From an uncultured Bacilli bacterium (GTDB lineage Bacteria > Bacillota_I > Bacilli_A > RFN20 > DUOF01): a stretch of 11,148 nucleotides of DNA. How positions within the stretch are numbered: the first letter of the stretch is position 1; every line of letters begins with the position of its first letter. The notes under the pieces were generated by a model. It worked only from the letters and a program-made list of their open reading frames with translations. It did no database searches and was not told the DNA's origin. Both the position numbers and the translations under genes were made by a program. Positions 1 to 6,686 of this stretch are shown here, in pieces. The stretch is taken from positions 1-11,148 of the forward strand of contig CAKORZ010000046.1 in NCBI GenBank assembly GCA_934101685.1, given 5' to 3'.

Positions 1-510
1 AAAGTGTTTTCTCTCAAACTCTAAATAAGAATCAAAATCTCTAACAAAATCTAAACACTTATAATCATAAATATTATGTGTACTATTAATAATTTCTCTA
101 ATTAATTTTATATCACTCAAACTCTTCTTATATTCATTACTTAATCTTACTTCAAAGTTAAACTCTTTTTCATATTTCTTCATCTCTAAACTATCATTCA
201 TATAAATATCTTTAACTTTATAATAAGACTCATTATCACGATTAATAATAAAGTCTCCTAATAAATGATACTTTTTCCCCTTAACTCTAATAAAAAAGTT
301 CTTATAATAATCAAAATTAATATCCTTAAGCATTCTTCTCTCTAAACTCGAACAGGCAATAAAAAAAGTATTTTCCTTAACAAATTCTTCTTTAATAAAA
401 TATTCTAAACTCATATTTATTTCATCTAAATATTTATAAAATGAAGATCCCATTATTCTCTTCTTATATTCATCTTTATAAACTTCACTAAAATCAAAGA
501 AAATACTCAT
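1..510 (-). CDS. Unrecognised protein, N-terminal 170 residues (cut by window edge)
   Basis: The minus-strand frame is open from an ATG at 510 to the window edge with no stop, giving 170 residues that begin MSIFFDFSEVYKDEYKKR. The start is well supported: AGGAGG lies eight bases upstream of the ATG. I do not recognise the family. The visible part is rich in Lys, Asp, Glu, Tyr and Phe, has only two cysteines and no tryptophan, and shows no signal peptide, membrane segment or nucleotide-binding motif. It looks like a soluble protein of mixed helix and strand. It starts 11 bases after the DnaJ-like gene, with its ribosome site abutting that gene's stop codon, so it is almost certainly cotranscribed and probably coupled in translation. 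A role linked to the DnaJ-like protein is inference only. The C-terminus lies outside the window. Confidence 0.8.
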   Translation of the reverse strand, partial: MSIFFDFSEVYKDEYKKRIMGSSFYKYLDEINMSLEYFIKEEFVKENTFFIACSSLERRMLKDINFDYYKNFFIRVKGKKYHLLGDFIINRDNESYYKVKDIYMNDSLEMKKYEKEFNFEVRLSNEYKKSLSDIKLIREIINSTHNIYDYKCLDFVRDFDSYLEFERKHF

Positions 511-521
511 TTTTACACCTC

Positions 522-1871
522 CTATCTAATAACTTTTATATTAACTTTATTATTATCACTATCAAACACTACTATATTATCACTTTTCTTACTTAAACTA
601 ACCTTTAATCCATCATTACTTTTCTTTACTTCATCATAAAAATATTTCTTATAATCATCTATATAAATATCTTTATCTTTCTTATTTACCTTAACGCTAA
701 CCTCATACACATCATAACTAAATGGACTAATAACAACATTTAAACTACTAAAATCATTATTTCCCTTAATATATCCATAGTCCTTAGCCTCTACTACTTT
801 AATATCCTTTATATTTTTTTCAAAACTAAGAGTTATTTTACTTTTATTAAACTCCATTACTTTCTTACCATCCATTACCTCATACCTAGTTAACTTAACT
901 GGATAATGATATAATTCATCATTAATGTTTTTAAATTCATCACTAAAAAATACCCTTAAGTATAAGTCTCCTCTTAATCCACCATTCTTGCCATTTAAAC
1001 CCTTTTGCTTTACTTTAACTATCTTAAAATTATTAATTTCATCAAGTTCAACATATTCTTTAATCTCATTTACTTTCTTATAATAGCTTATATCTAAATA
1101 CTTAGAATCATTTTCTAACTCTTTATAATCAAAATAAAAACTCTTTTTATCCTTATCTATAATAATGTTCTTATAAACATCTTTTCCTCTTATTTCTACT
1201 AATTCATTTTCTAAGCAGATATAAAAATCGCCATTATTTATACCTTCACCATCTAACTTAATAACTTCATTAACATTGTTGCCACTACTCTTTACATTAG
1301 TAAACCCTTTAATAGTCTCTACTCTTTTAGAAACGTTCTTACTAATATCTTCTTTACTAAAATGAATCATTCTCTTATCATAAACATCATTACCCTTAAC
1401 ATCAAAGCATCCTAAATCATCTATTCTAACTTTAATAATTAAATCTCCTTTAATATCATTACTCTCTTTTCCTTTTCCTATTAAAGTAATAATATCTCCA
1501 TTCTTTAAATTGCTATTTAACTTAACTAACACTTTACTATCTTTAACAACTTTTGTTTCACCATTACATATTGGACACTTATTCTTTACTAAACTACCCT
1601 TTCCTTTACAATGATTACAAATAACTTCATTATCATTAAGTTTAATTCTGCCACTACCATTACACTTATTACACTTATCATAATAAATGTTATAGTTAAC
1701 GCTACTTGTGCATATACAAGAAACTTCTTTTTTACTTGTAACTTCTACTTCTTTCTCTTTAAGTATATCAAGGTAAGAAAAAGAACACTCATCATAAATA
1801 TTTAATTCATCATGAGTTTGTATATTATTTGCTTCATTATATTTTCTAATATACAAATTATCTTTCATCAT
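522..1871 (-). CDS. DnaJ-like protein lacking the J-domain: zinc finger plus repeated C-terminal beta modules
   Basis: This 449-residue protein matches the cysteine-rich and client-binding parts of DnaJ (Hsp40) but has no J-domain, no HPD motif and no Gly/Phe linker. It begins directly in the first C-terminal beta domain. The zinc region has CNKCNGSG (67-74), CNHCKGKG (85-92) and CPICNGET (99-106). The first DnaJ motif is reduced to Cys-Ile-Cys (52-54), so two zinc sites are still possible. The DnaJ CTD-I signature NGDIITLIGKG...GDLIIKVRI spans about 124-150. At least three further CTD-II-like modules appear to follow, starting near 160 (GNDVYDKRMI), 229 (GKDVYKNIII) and 317 (NDELYHYPVK). The second contains QKGLNGKNGGLRGDLYLRV, very like DnaJ. 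There is no tryptophan. Known DnaJ proteins bind unfolded clients and activate DnaK; without the J-domain this one should not stimulate Hsp70 alone. The start has AAAGGAG upstream and overlaps the coaE stop (ATGA). The stop is TAG. Confidence 0.8.
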   Translation of the reverse strand: MMKDNLYIRKYNEANNIQTHDELNIYDECSFSYLDILKEKEVEVTSKKEVSCICTSSVNYNIYYDKCNKCNGSGRIKLNDNEVICNHCKGKGSLVKNKCPICNGETKVVKDSKVLVKLNSNLKNGDIITLIGKGKESNDIKGDLIIKVRIDDLGCFDVKGNDVYDKRMIHFSKEDISKNVSKRVETIKGFTNVKSSGNNVNEVIKLDGEGINNGDFYICLENELVEIRGKDVYKNIIIDKDKKSFYFDYKELENDSKYLDISYYKKVNEIKEYVELDEINNFKIVKVKQKGLNGKNGGLRGDLYLRVFFSDEFKNINDELYHYPVKLTRYEVMDGKKVMEFNKSKITLSFEKNIKDIKVVEAKDYGYIKGNNDFSSLNVVISPFSYDVYEVSVKVNKKDKDIYIDDYKKYFYDEVKKSNDGLKVSLSKKSDNIVVFDSDNNKVNIKVIR

Positions 1872-2434
1872 CTTAACTCCTTTAATATTTTTTCTAACTC
1901 TTCATCACTTATATTATTTCCATCTAGCACATAATCCATCTCACTCTTATTATAATCTTCTTTCATTACCTCTCTAAGATCAAAATACTCATTACTTATA
2001 TTATCTCTTTTAGTAACTCTATTTCTTCTAATCTCTATATTAGTATCCACTAGAATCCTTAAATCAAGCTTATTCCAATACTTAGTTCTATCAAGTAATA
2101 TCCAATCTAATATAACAATTTTATCTTTATTATCCTCAATCATCTTATCAATAATCGCATATTCAATATCTTCAGTATACTTATAATATTCTTCATACTT
2201 CTCTAAATCATTAAAAATAATATTTCCAACCTTTTTTCTATTCAACACACCATTTTCCACTACCGAATCATCTTTAACAATACTAACAATATGCTTAACA
2301 ATCTCTTCATCTTTTAAAATACTTTGTCCTACCTTATCAATATCAATATGAAAAGCATTCTCCTTTAACTTACATATTCTTTCAGCTAAAGTAGACTTCC
2401 CTGATCCAGATTTACCTATTATTCCAACAAGCAT
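1868..2434 (-). CDS. coaE: Dephospho-CoA kinase (divergent CoaE)
   Basis: The likely role is the last step of coenzyme A synthesis, ATP-dependent phosphorylation of dephospho-CoA at the ribose 3'-hydroxyl in the cytoplasm. A P-loop GKSGSGKS lies at residues 7-14. HIDIDKVGQSIL (29-40) matches the CoaE acceptor-site region, and NGVLNRKKVGNIIF (61-74) matches the family's 'dG.idR..l..ivF' block. The segment near 109-114 takes the place of the PLL motif but reads DWILLD. A lid-like RDNIS is at 143-147. At 188 residues it is slightly short for CoaE (about 200). The frame extends upstream to 2479, but I place the start at ATG 2434. A GGTGA ribosome site lies five bases before it, and the P-loop then sits at the usual distance from the N-terminus. 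It is the first gene of a unit with the DnaJ-like gene. The TGA stop overlaps the next ATG. Another P-loop nucleoside kinase is possible but less likely. Confidence 0.78.
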   Translation of the reverse strand: MLVGIIGKSGSGKSTLAERICKLKENAFHIDIDKVGQSILKDEEIVKHIVSIVKDDSVVENGVLNRKKVGNIIFNDLEKYEEYYKYTEDIEYAIIDKMIEDNKDKIVILDWILLDRTKYWNKLDLRILVDTNIEIRRNRVTKRDNISNEYFDLREVMKEDYNKSEMDYVLDGNNISDEELEKILKELR

Positions 2435-2450
2435 ATTAATCACCATTTTT

Positions 2451-2456
2451 ATTATA
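2451..2456 (-). promoter_or_regulatory. Probable -10 box for the coaE unit
   Basis: A perfect TATAAT on the minus strand (AATTGTATAATAAAAATG context) lies 16 bases upstream of the chosen coaE ATG. Transcription would begin near 2444, leaving a leader of only about 10 bases with room for little more than the GGTGA site. No convincing -35 hexamer is visible 16-18 bases upstream. The gap from the preceding gene holds nothing else recognisable. Confidence 0.5.
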
Positions 2457-2505
2457 CAATTTAGTGTGAAAAATTGCATTTAAAGACAAACTATTAATTA
2501 TATTT

Positions 2506-3675
2506 TTAAGCTAATTTAATCAAGTTTTCAAGTTTATTAATTCTTGATGATAGTAAAAGACAAATTTTGTTAATTCTTCTATCTGTCATTTTAGTAACAT
2601 ACTGATATTTGTGTAATAATTTTTCAAATTCTTCTACTAAGCCATCTAATTTATCTAGTTCAATTCTTTTTATATTTTTAACATAATTTATAATTGAATC
2701 AAATGTACATGCACTATAAAAGAATCTCCCATCTCCATTAATAATCAATTCTTCATCATTATAATCTAATATGTTTAATGATTGACCATTATCAAATATT
2801 GGAGCTGTTGTAGTCCACTTTAAAGTTTCAACATCTCTTATAATTCCAAAATTATTTAAATGTCTATCTTCATTTAACATAATAAAATCTAAGATAAACA
2901 TATTTTCTACTTCTTCTCTTGCAGTTAAAATGCCATTATTTTCTAAAATATTAATATAAGTCTCATATGCTTTTTCTAAATCACAATTATTATGTAATAT
3001 TTGATAAGCAGAAACTAACTCAGTATCTTTATTTATAAAACATTCACACTTGGAAACAACCTTACCTTTAACTATATCTATTGTATATGGTACATGTTTG
3101 AATCCTAAACGTTCACAAATCATAGTAGCTAACACCTCATTAAAAGGCTGCATAACTTCATTTTTATAGCCACCTTTAATCAAATATCTTTTACCATCTT
3201 CTATAATCCACGCTTTTTTTAATCTTCCATCAGTTGTATTGTTAGGAGATATTAAACTAATATTAATAGTAGTATCTTTGTTATTTGAAAATGTTGCATT
3301 TGCAAATTCTGAGTCTTTAAAATCATGATCAAAAAAATTAATATCATTATACATAACATTAGAATCAAATGGTTTTATCCAATATTGATCAGATAATGAA
3401 AGTCCAAACGCTTTATCTAGTAATTCAGTAGGAGTAGTAATATTTAATTTAGCTAATAATAAATCTAAATCATCTCTCCCTATAGGAATACTTCTTCCTT
3501 TAAACCATTCTGATAAACATATTTTCAAATCTTCATTTTTTTCATAAGCATTATTTAAAATTAAAGAAGCATACTCAATATTTTTTACATCATAAATTTC
3601 AGTAAATACGCCTAATGAGGGCTGATATTCACAAACTAATACTTCTTTATTTCTATTCATTAAAGTATGCTTCAT
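2506..3675 (-). CDS. HipA-like protein kinase (HipA_C domain)
   Basis: A 389-residue protein of the HipA-related kinase family common in clostridia, starting with the family-typical MKHTLMNRNKEV and carrying LSLSDQYWIKP near 92-102. The kinase core is visible: RYLIKGG with the likely ATP-binding Lys167; FNEVLA with Glu180; NEDRHLNNFG (268-277), the HipA-type catalytic loop with Asp270 and Asn275; and IFDNG with metal-binding Asp295. All key residues are present, so it should be an active Ser/Thr kinase. In E. coli the relative HipA phosphorylates glutamyl-tRNA synthetase and causes dormancy; the target here is unknown. Intergenic gaps are 53 bases upstream and about 70 downstream, with no small HipB-like DNA-binding gene beside it. 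The start is fixed by AAGGAGA seven bases before the ATG. It lies behind the ATPase gene on the same strand and may share its transcript. Confidence 0.75.
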   Translation of the reverse strand: MKHTLMNRNKEVLVCEYQPSLGVFTEIYDVKNIEYASLILNNAYEKNEDLKICLSEWFKGRSIPIGRDDLDLLLAKLNITTPTELLDKAFGLSLSDQYWIKPFDSNVMYNDINFFDHDFKDSEFANATFSNNKDTTINISLISPNNTTDGRLKKAWIIEDGKRYLIKGGYKNEVMQPFNEVLATMICERLGFKHVPYTIDIVKGKVVSKCECFINKDTELVSAYQILHNNCDLEKAYETYINILENNGILTAREEVENMFILDFIMLNEDRHLNNFGIIRDVETLKWTTTAPIFDNGQSLNILDYNDEELIINGDGRFFYSACTFDSIINYVKNIKRIELDKLDGLVEEFEKLLHKYQYVTKMTDRRINKICLLLSSRINKLENLIKLA

Positions 3676-3728
3676 ATGTGTATCTCCTTATATATAATTT
3701 GTTACCATCATTAATATTTAAAATATTT

Positions 3729-4925
3729 TTATTTGTTTAATAACCAATCAATTACATTCTTGTGACATATCCCATCTCTAGAAAAATCTAATTTATCCAT
3801 AGATAAAACATATTTAGGATAATTATCTTCTATTTTTGAATATGCGCCAAATTCTCTATCAACAACCGCATCATCCGCTAATAAATATGTCACTTGATAA
3901 TACTCTTTAATTCCATGTTTTGTTGCTATAAAATCTATCTCACTATTACTATTATTACCCACACTAACAGAATAACCTCGAATAATAAGTTCATTAAAAA
4001 CTATATTTTCTAGATATGCACCATACTGAAACTTTTTATTTGTATTCATAATTTGCCCTAATCCTAAATCAGTTAAATAATATTTGTCTCTTCTAGTTAA
4101 AATTCTTTTGCCTCTAATATCAAATGATGAAACTTTTGACATTAATAAAGAAGCCTCAGCATACTCCAAACACTCATATATAGTTTTAGTTGATACTGGA
4201 ATATTCTCTTTTTCAAATTCTAATAACATATTTTTAGTCGAAAAAGTCTGTGATGGATTAGTAACTAAGTATTCCATTACTCTTTCAAATATACTAACTC
4301 CAGTAATATTAAATCTTTTAACAATATCTTTAAGAATAATTGCGCTATACAAATCAGATAAATATGCTTTAATAGAATCAATAGATGAAAATTCAAACCT
4401 TTGAGGCATTCCACCCCATAATAAATAATCATTAAACTCATCTTCTATTTCATTCTTACTATTTAAATTTTTTAACTCTACTACCTCTTTAAAAGAGAAA
4501 GGAGCTATTTTAAAAGAAACATATCTTCCAGACAATAATGTAGCTAGCTCGCCTGAAAGTAATTTAGAGTTAGAACCTGTTATAAAAATAGAACAATTTA
4601 TTGTTGCTTTAAAAGAATTGATTACCCTTTCCCAATCTTTTACAATTTGTATCTCATCAAAAAACAAATAATATTTTTTATCATCTTTTATGTTATTTAA
4701 TATATATTCATTCAAACATAAAGCATCTTTTATAAAAGAATATTTTATATTTTCAAAATTAATATAAATAATATGCTCATCATCAATTCCATTTTCTTTT
4801 ATCTCTTCCATAATTTGTTTTAAAATAACAGATTTACCACATCTTCTTATACCTATTAAAACTTTAATAATATCTTTGTCATAAAATTCTCTTATTTTAG
4901 ACAAATACAATTCTCTTTTTATCAT
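3729..4925 (-). CDS. AAA-family ATPase with DUF4143 C-terminal domain
   Basis: This 398-residue protein belongs to the widespread 'ATP-binding protein' family with an AAA_14 ATPase followed by DUF4143. Walker A is GIRRCGKS (25-32), Walker B YLFFDE (86-91), and the sensor and arginine region is TGSNSKLLSGELATLLSGRY (116-135). A winged-helix-like middle section (about 200-290) contains the usual KYYLTDLGLG. The C-terminus has a PD-(D/E)XK-like fold: YGAYLENIVFNEL (301-313), SEIDF (328-332) and YYQVTY (342-347). Gln-Val-Thr stands where active nucleases have Glu-Val-Lys, so cleavage is doubtful. The cellular role of the family is unknown. The frame can be opened with GTG at 4934, but AGGTGA sits five bases before the ATG at 4925, so I use that start. 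It ends 53 bases before the HipA-like kinase. The upstream region carries two repeated sites that may regulate it. Confidence 0.85.
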   Translation of the reverse strand: MIKRELYLSKIREFYDKDIIKVLIGIRRCGKSVILKQIMEEIKENGIDDEHIIYINFENIKYSFIKDALCLNEYILNNIKDDKKYYLFFDEIQIVKDWERVINSFKATINCSIFITGSNSKLLSGELATLLSGRYVSFKIAPFSFKEVVELKNLNSKNEIEDEFNDYLLWGGMPQRFEFSSIDSIKAYLSDLYSAIILKDIVKRFNITGVSIFERVMEYLVTNPSQTFSTKNMLLEFEKENIPVSTKTIYECLEYAEASLLMSKVSSFDIRGKRILTRRDKYYLTDLGLGQIMNTNKKFQYGAYLENIVFNELIIRGYSVSVGNNSNSEIDFIATKHGIKEYYQVTYLLADDAVVDREFGAYSKIEDNYPKYVLSMDKLDFSRDGICHKNVIDWLLNK

Positions 4926-4965
4926 TTTAATCACCTACACATATAATATATCACATATTTTTATG

Positions 4966-5025
4966 TTTTCCTACAAAAAAATATAATTTAATTTATTTAG
5001 TTTTATTTTCCTGCAAGAAAATATA
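4966..5025 (-). promoter_or_regulatory. Pair of 20-bp repeated sites upstream of the ATPase gene
   Basis: Two direct copies, at 4966-4985 and 5006-5025, agree at 18 of 20 positions and are spaced exactly 40 bp apart, about four helical turns. On the plus strand they read TTTTCCTACAAAAAAATATA and TTTTCCTGCAAGAAAATATA. The second copy contains an imperfect palindrome (TTTTCCTGCAAGAAAA, eight-base arms, one mismatched pair); the first is a degraded version. They lie 41 and 81 bases upstream of the ATPase start codon. The near copy includes TTGTAG on the minus strand, a possible -35, with AT-rich -10-like sequence (GATATATTATA) downstream. Binding of a repressor, or of the ATPase itself, is inference. 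Confidence 0.5.
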
Positions 5026-5030
5026 TTCAA

Positions 5031-5073
5031 ATAAAAAGATTGAACTTGTTTCATATAAGTTAAGTCCAATCTT
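5031..5073 (-). terminator. Rho-independent terminator of the glycerol operon
   Basis: Arms at 5036-5047 (AAGATTGAACTT) and 5062-5073 (AAGTCCAATCTT) form a 12-bp stem with one mismatch and a 14-base loop. On the minus strand the stem is followed by a T-rich run (TTTTTATTT counting the stem end). It begins 14 bases after the stop of the last operon gene. The stem has few G-C pairs, so efficiency may be modest. Confidence 0.7.
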
Positions 5074-5086
5074 AAATATTTTTATA

Positions 5087-5431
5087 TTATTTTTCTATTG
5101 TTCTAGTAGCTACAATATCTACTCCTAACCCCATTACATCTTTAACAATAACATCTTTAACCTTGATAGGAGCACTAACCTCAACATTATCTAAGTATCT
5201 AACAACTTCCTGAACTTTATTTTTAGGAATATCACCACTACTAATAACAGGTAATCTTCTAATAAGAGTAGATTTTATTTTAACTGTAGAAGTTAATGTT
5301 CTTCTAGGATCAATAGCTTCTTGCTTACCATATTTTTCTCCTCTAATGCATGAATTACCAGTTACATTACCTTCATCATCAACCTTTAAATGGCACCCTC
5401 TAGGACAAACAATACAAATAAACTCTTTCAT
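5087..5431 (-). CDS. DUF1667 small four-cysteine protein, glycerol 3-phosphate dehydrogenase partner
   Basis: A 114-residue cytoplasmic protein of the DUF1667 family, which in Firmicutes is usually encoded after GlpA-like and FAD-oxidoreductase genes. Four N-terminal cysteines (6, 9, 13, 28) form a C-x2-C-x3-C-x14-C pattern, followed by IRGEKYG. The spacing resembles the N-terminal [4Fe-4S] site of molybdopterin oxidoreductases, so an iron-sulfur cluster is likely, though zinc cannot be excluded. The C-terminal half (about 45-110) is a basic, beta-rich domain with no further cysteines. It is the last gene of the operon, starting one base after the upstream stop, with GGAGG nine bases before the ATG inside that gene. 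It may pass electrons from the dehydrogenase, standing in for GlpC; this is inferred from position and cysteines. No membrane segment is visible. Confidence 0.85.
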   Translation of the reverse strand: MKEFICIVCPRGCHLKVDDEGNVTGNSCIRGEKYGKQEAIDPRRTLTSTVKIKSTLIRRLPVISSGDIPKNKVQEVVRYLDNVEVSAPIKVKDVIVKDVMGLGVDIVATRTIEK

Positions 5432-5432
5432 C

Positions 5433-6686
5433 TTACATATCCTCCACTTCTATAACTAAATTCCCTGCATTACTAGTAAATTCTTCTTTTTTAATAACAA
5501 TAGTTTCCATTTCTGCTGGTAAAAGATGTGGTTTAACAACCTTTTTAATTTGATTATCATTTATTTTAACTACTATTTTTTTATTCTCCATAGGTCTTCT
5601 AACCCTAAACTTAAACTCTACACTATCATCTACATTACTAACATTAACAGATTGAGGAATAAGATAACTTAAGCCATTACCAGGTTTACACTCTAATACT
5701 TCATTACTTCTACTTACTAAATTATTAAGGTATTTACTTGCTCCTTTACCTGCTGCTCTACCCTCTTTAGTAACAAAATCAACTAAGTCATGAACATGCA
5801 AACTATTACCACAAGCAAAAATTCCTTCAACACTTGTCTCCATCATTTCATTAACAACAGGACCTCTAGTAGAACTCATTTCCATTCCCATATCTTCTAA
5901 TAAAACATTTGATGGCAATAATCCAACTGATAATAATAAAGTATCTACTTCAAACTCTTTCTCTGTTCCCTCAATAAAATTCATCTTATCATCAACTTGA
6001 CTAACAACTATCTTTTCTATTCTATCTTTACCAATTATCTTACTAACTGTATGAGATAAATATAAAGGTATATCAAAGTCTTTTAAACATTGAACAATAT
6101 TTCTATTTAATCCATTTGAATAAGGCATTACCTCCGCTACTCCTAAAACTTTAGCGCCTTCTAAAGTCATTCTTCTAGCCATAATTAAGCCTATATCTCC
6201 ACTACCCAAAATAAACACTCTTTTACCAACTAAATATCCATCTATATTTAAATATCTTTGAGCAAGTCCTGCTGTCATTATACCACTAGGTCTATCTCCT
6301 GGAATTGCAATTGCTCCTCTAGTTCTTTCACTACATCCTGTAGACATAACAATTGCCTTTGCTCTAATAACTGTATATCCATCAGTATCATTAGAATAAA
6401 TTATTGTTTTATCTTTGCTAATACCTAAAACCATAGTATCTACTTTATACTCAATACCTAAACTAGTAAACTTATCAACAAATCTTTGAGCATATTCAGG
6501 TCCTGCTAATTGTTCCTTAAATTCATGTAATCCAAACCCATTATGAATACATTGAAGAAGTATACCGCCTAAATATTTTTCTTTTTCTAAAAGTAAAATA
6601 TTTCTAACACCATTCTCGTAAGCACTAATAGCAGCAGCAAGCCCTGCACTACCACCACCAACTACAACTAAATCGTACTCTTTCAT
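5433..6686 (-). CDS. FAD/NAD(P)-binding oxidoreductase, second subunit of the glycerol 3-phosphate dehydrogenase
   Basis: A 417-residue pyridine nucleotide-disulphide-type flavoprotein. An FAD-binding GGGSAG is at residues 10-15, a second dinucleotide fold GSGDIG at 161-166 probably binds NAD(P), and FACGN (290-294) closes the FAD site. No CxxxxC redox disulphide is seen, so it is not a disulphide reductase. The last 80 residues form a beta-rich tail. The family is found beside GlpA-like dehydrogenases and resembles the A/B-type subunits of multi-subunit dehydrogenases. Its likely job is moving electrons between the partner subunit's flavin and a nicotinamide or downstream carrier. It is not a clear homologue of E. 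coli GlpB. Its ATG overlaps the previous stop by one base (TAATG), indicating coupled translation. The ribosome site GGAGG lies inside the end of the upstream gene. Confidence 0.85.
   Translation of the reverse strand: MKEYDLVVVGGGSAGLAAAISAYENGVRNILLLEKEKYLGGILLQCIHNGFGLHEFKEQLAGPEYAQRFVDKFTSLGIEYKVDTMVLGISKDKTIIYSNDTDGYTVIRAKAIVMSTGCSERTRGAIAIPGDRPSGIMTAGLAQRYLNIDGYLVGKRVFILGSGDIGLIMARRMTLEGAKVLGVAEVMPYSNGLNRNIVQCLKDFDIPLYLSHTVSKIIGKDRIEKIVVSQVDDKMNFIEGTEKEFEVDTLLLSVGLLPSNVLLEDMGMEMSSTRGPVVNEMMETSVEGIFACGNSLHVHDLVDFVTKEGRAAGKGASKYLNNLVSRSNEVLECKPGNGLSYLIPQSVNVSNVDDSVEFKFRVRRPMENKKIVVKINDNQIKKVVKPHLLPAEMETIVIKKEEFTSNAGNLVIEVEDM

Noticed and set aside
1611..1805. Plus-strand open frame within the DnaJ-like gene.
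   Set aside because: Low-complexity Ile/Thr/Phe translation antisense to a well-supported gene, with no ribosome site.
1868..1870. Possible Mycoplasma-type code with TGA as tryptophan.
   Set aside because: coaE ends naturally at TGA in an ATGA overlap, and tryptophans throughout are TGG.
2435..2479. N-terminal extension of CoaE to the upstream ATG at 2479.
   Set aside because: It would place the P-loop too far from the N-terminus, has no ribosome site, and covers the likely -10 box.
3673..3690. The ribosome site of the HipA-like gene (AAGGAGATACACATATG) resembles the T7 gene 10 leader found in expression vectors.
   Set aside because: It differs by one base from the vector sequence, the surroundings show no vector sequence, and AAGGAG plus CATATG is easily reached in AT-rich DNA.
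3676..3728. Separate promoter for the HipA-like gene in the 53-base gap.
   Set aside because: Only generic AT runs are present; no -35/-10 pair with acceptable spacing could be defended.
4084..4404. Plus-strand open frame of 106 codons within the ATPase gene.
   Set aside because: Antisense shadow of a gene with clear Walker motifs; no family resemblance and no upstream signals.
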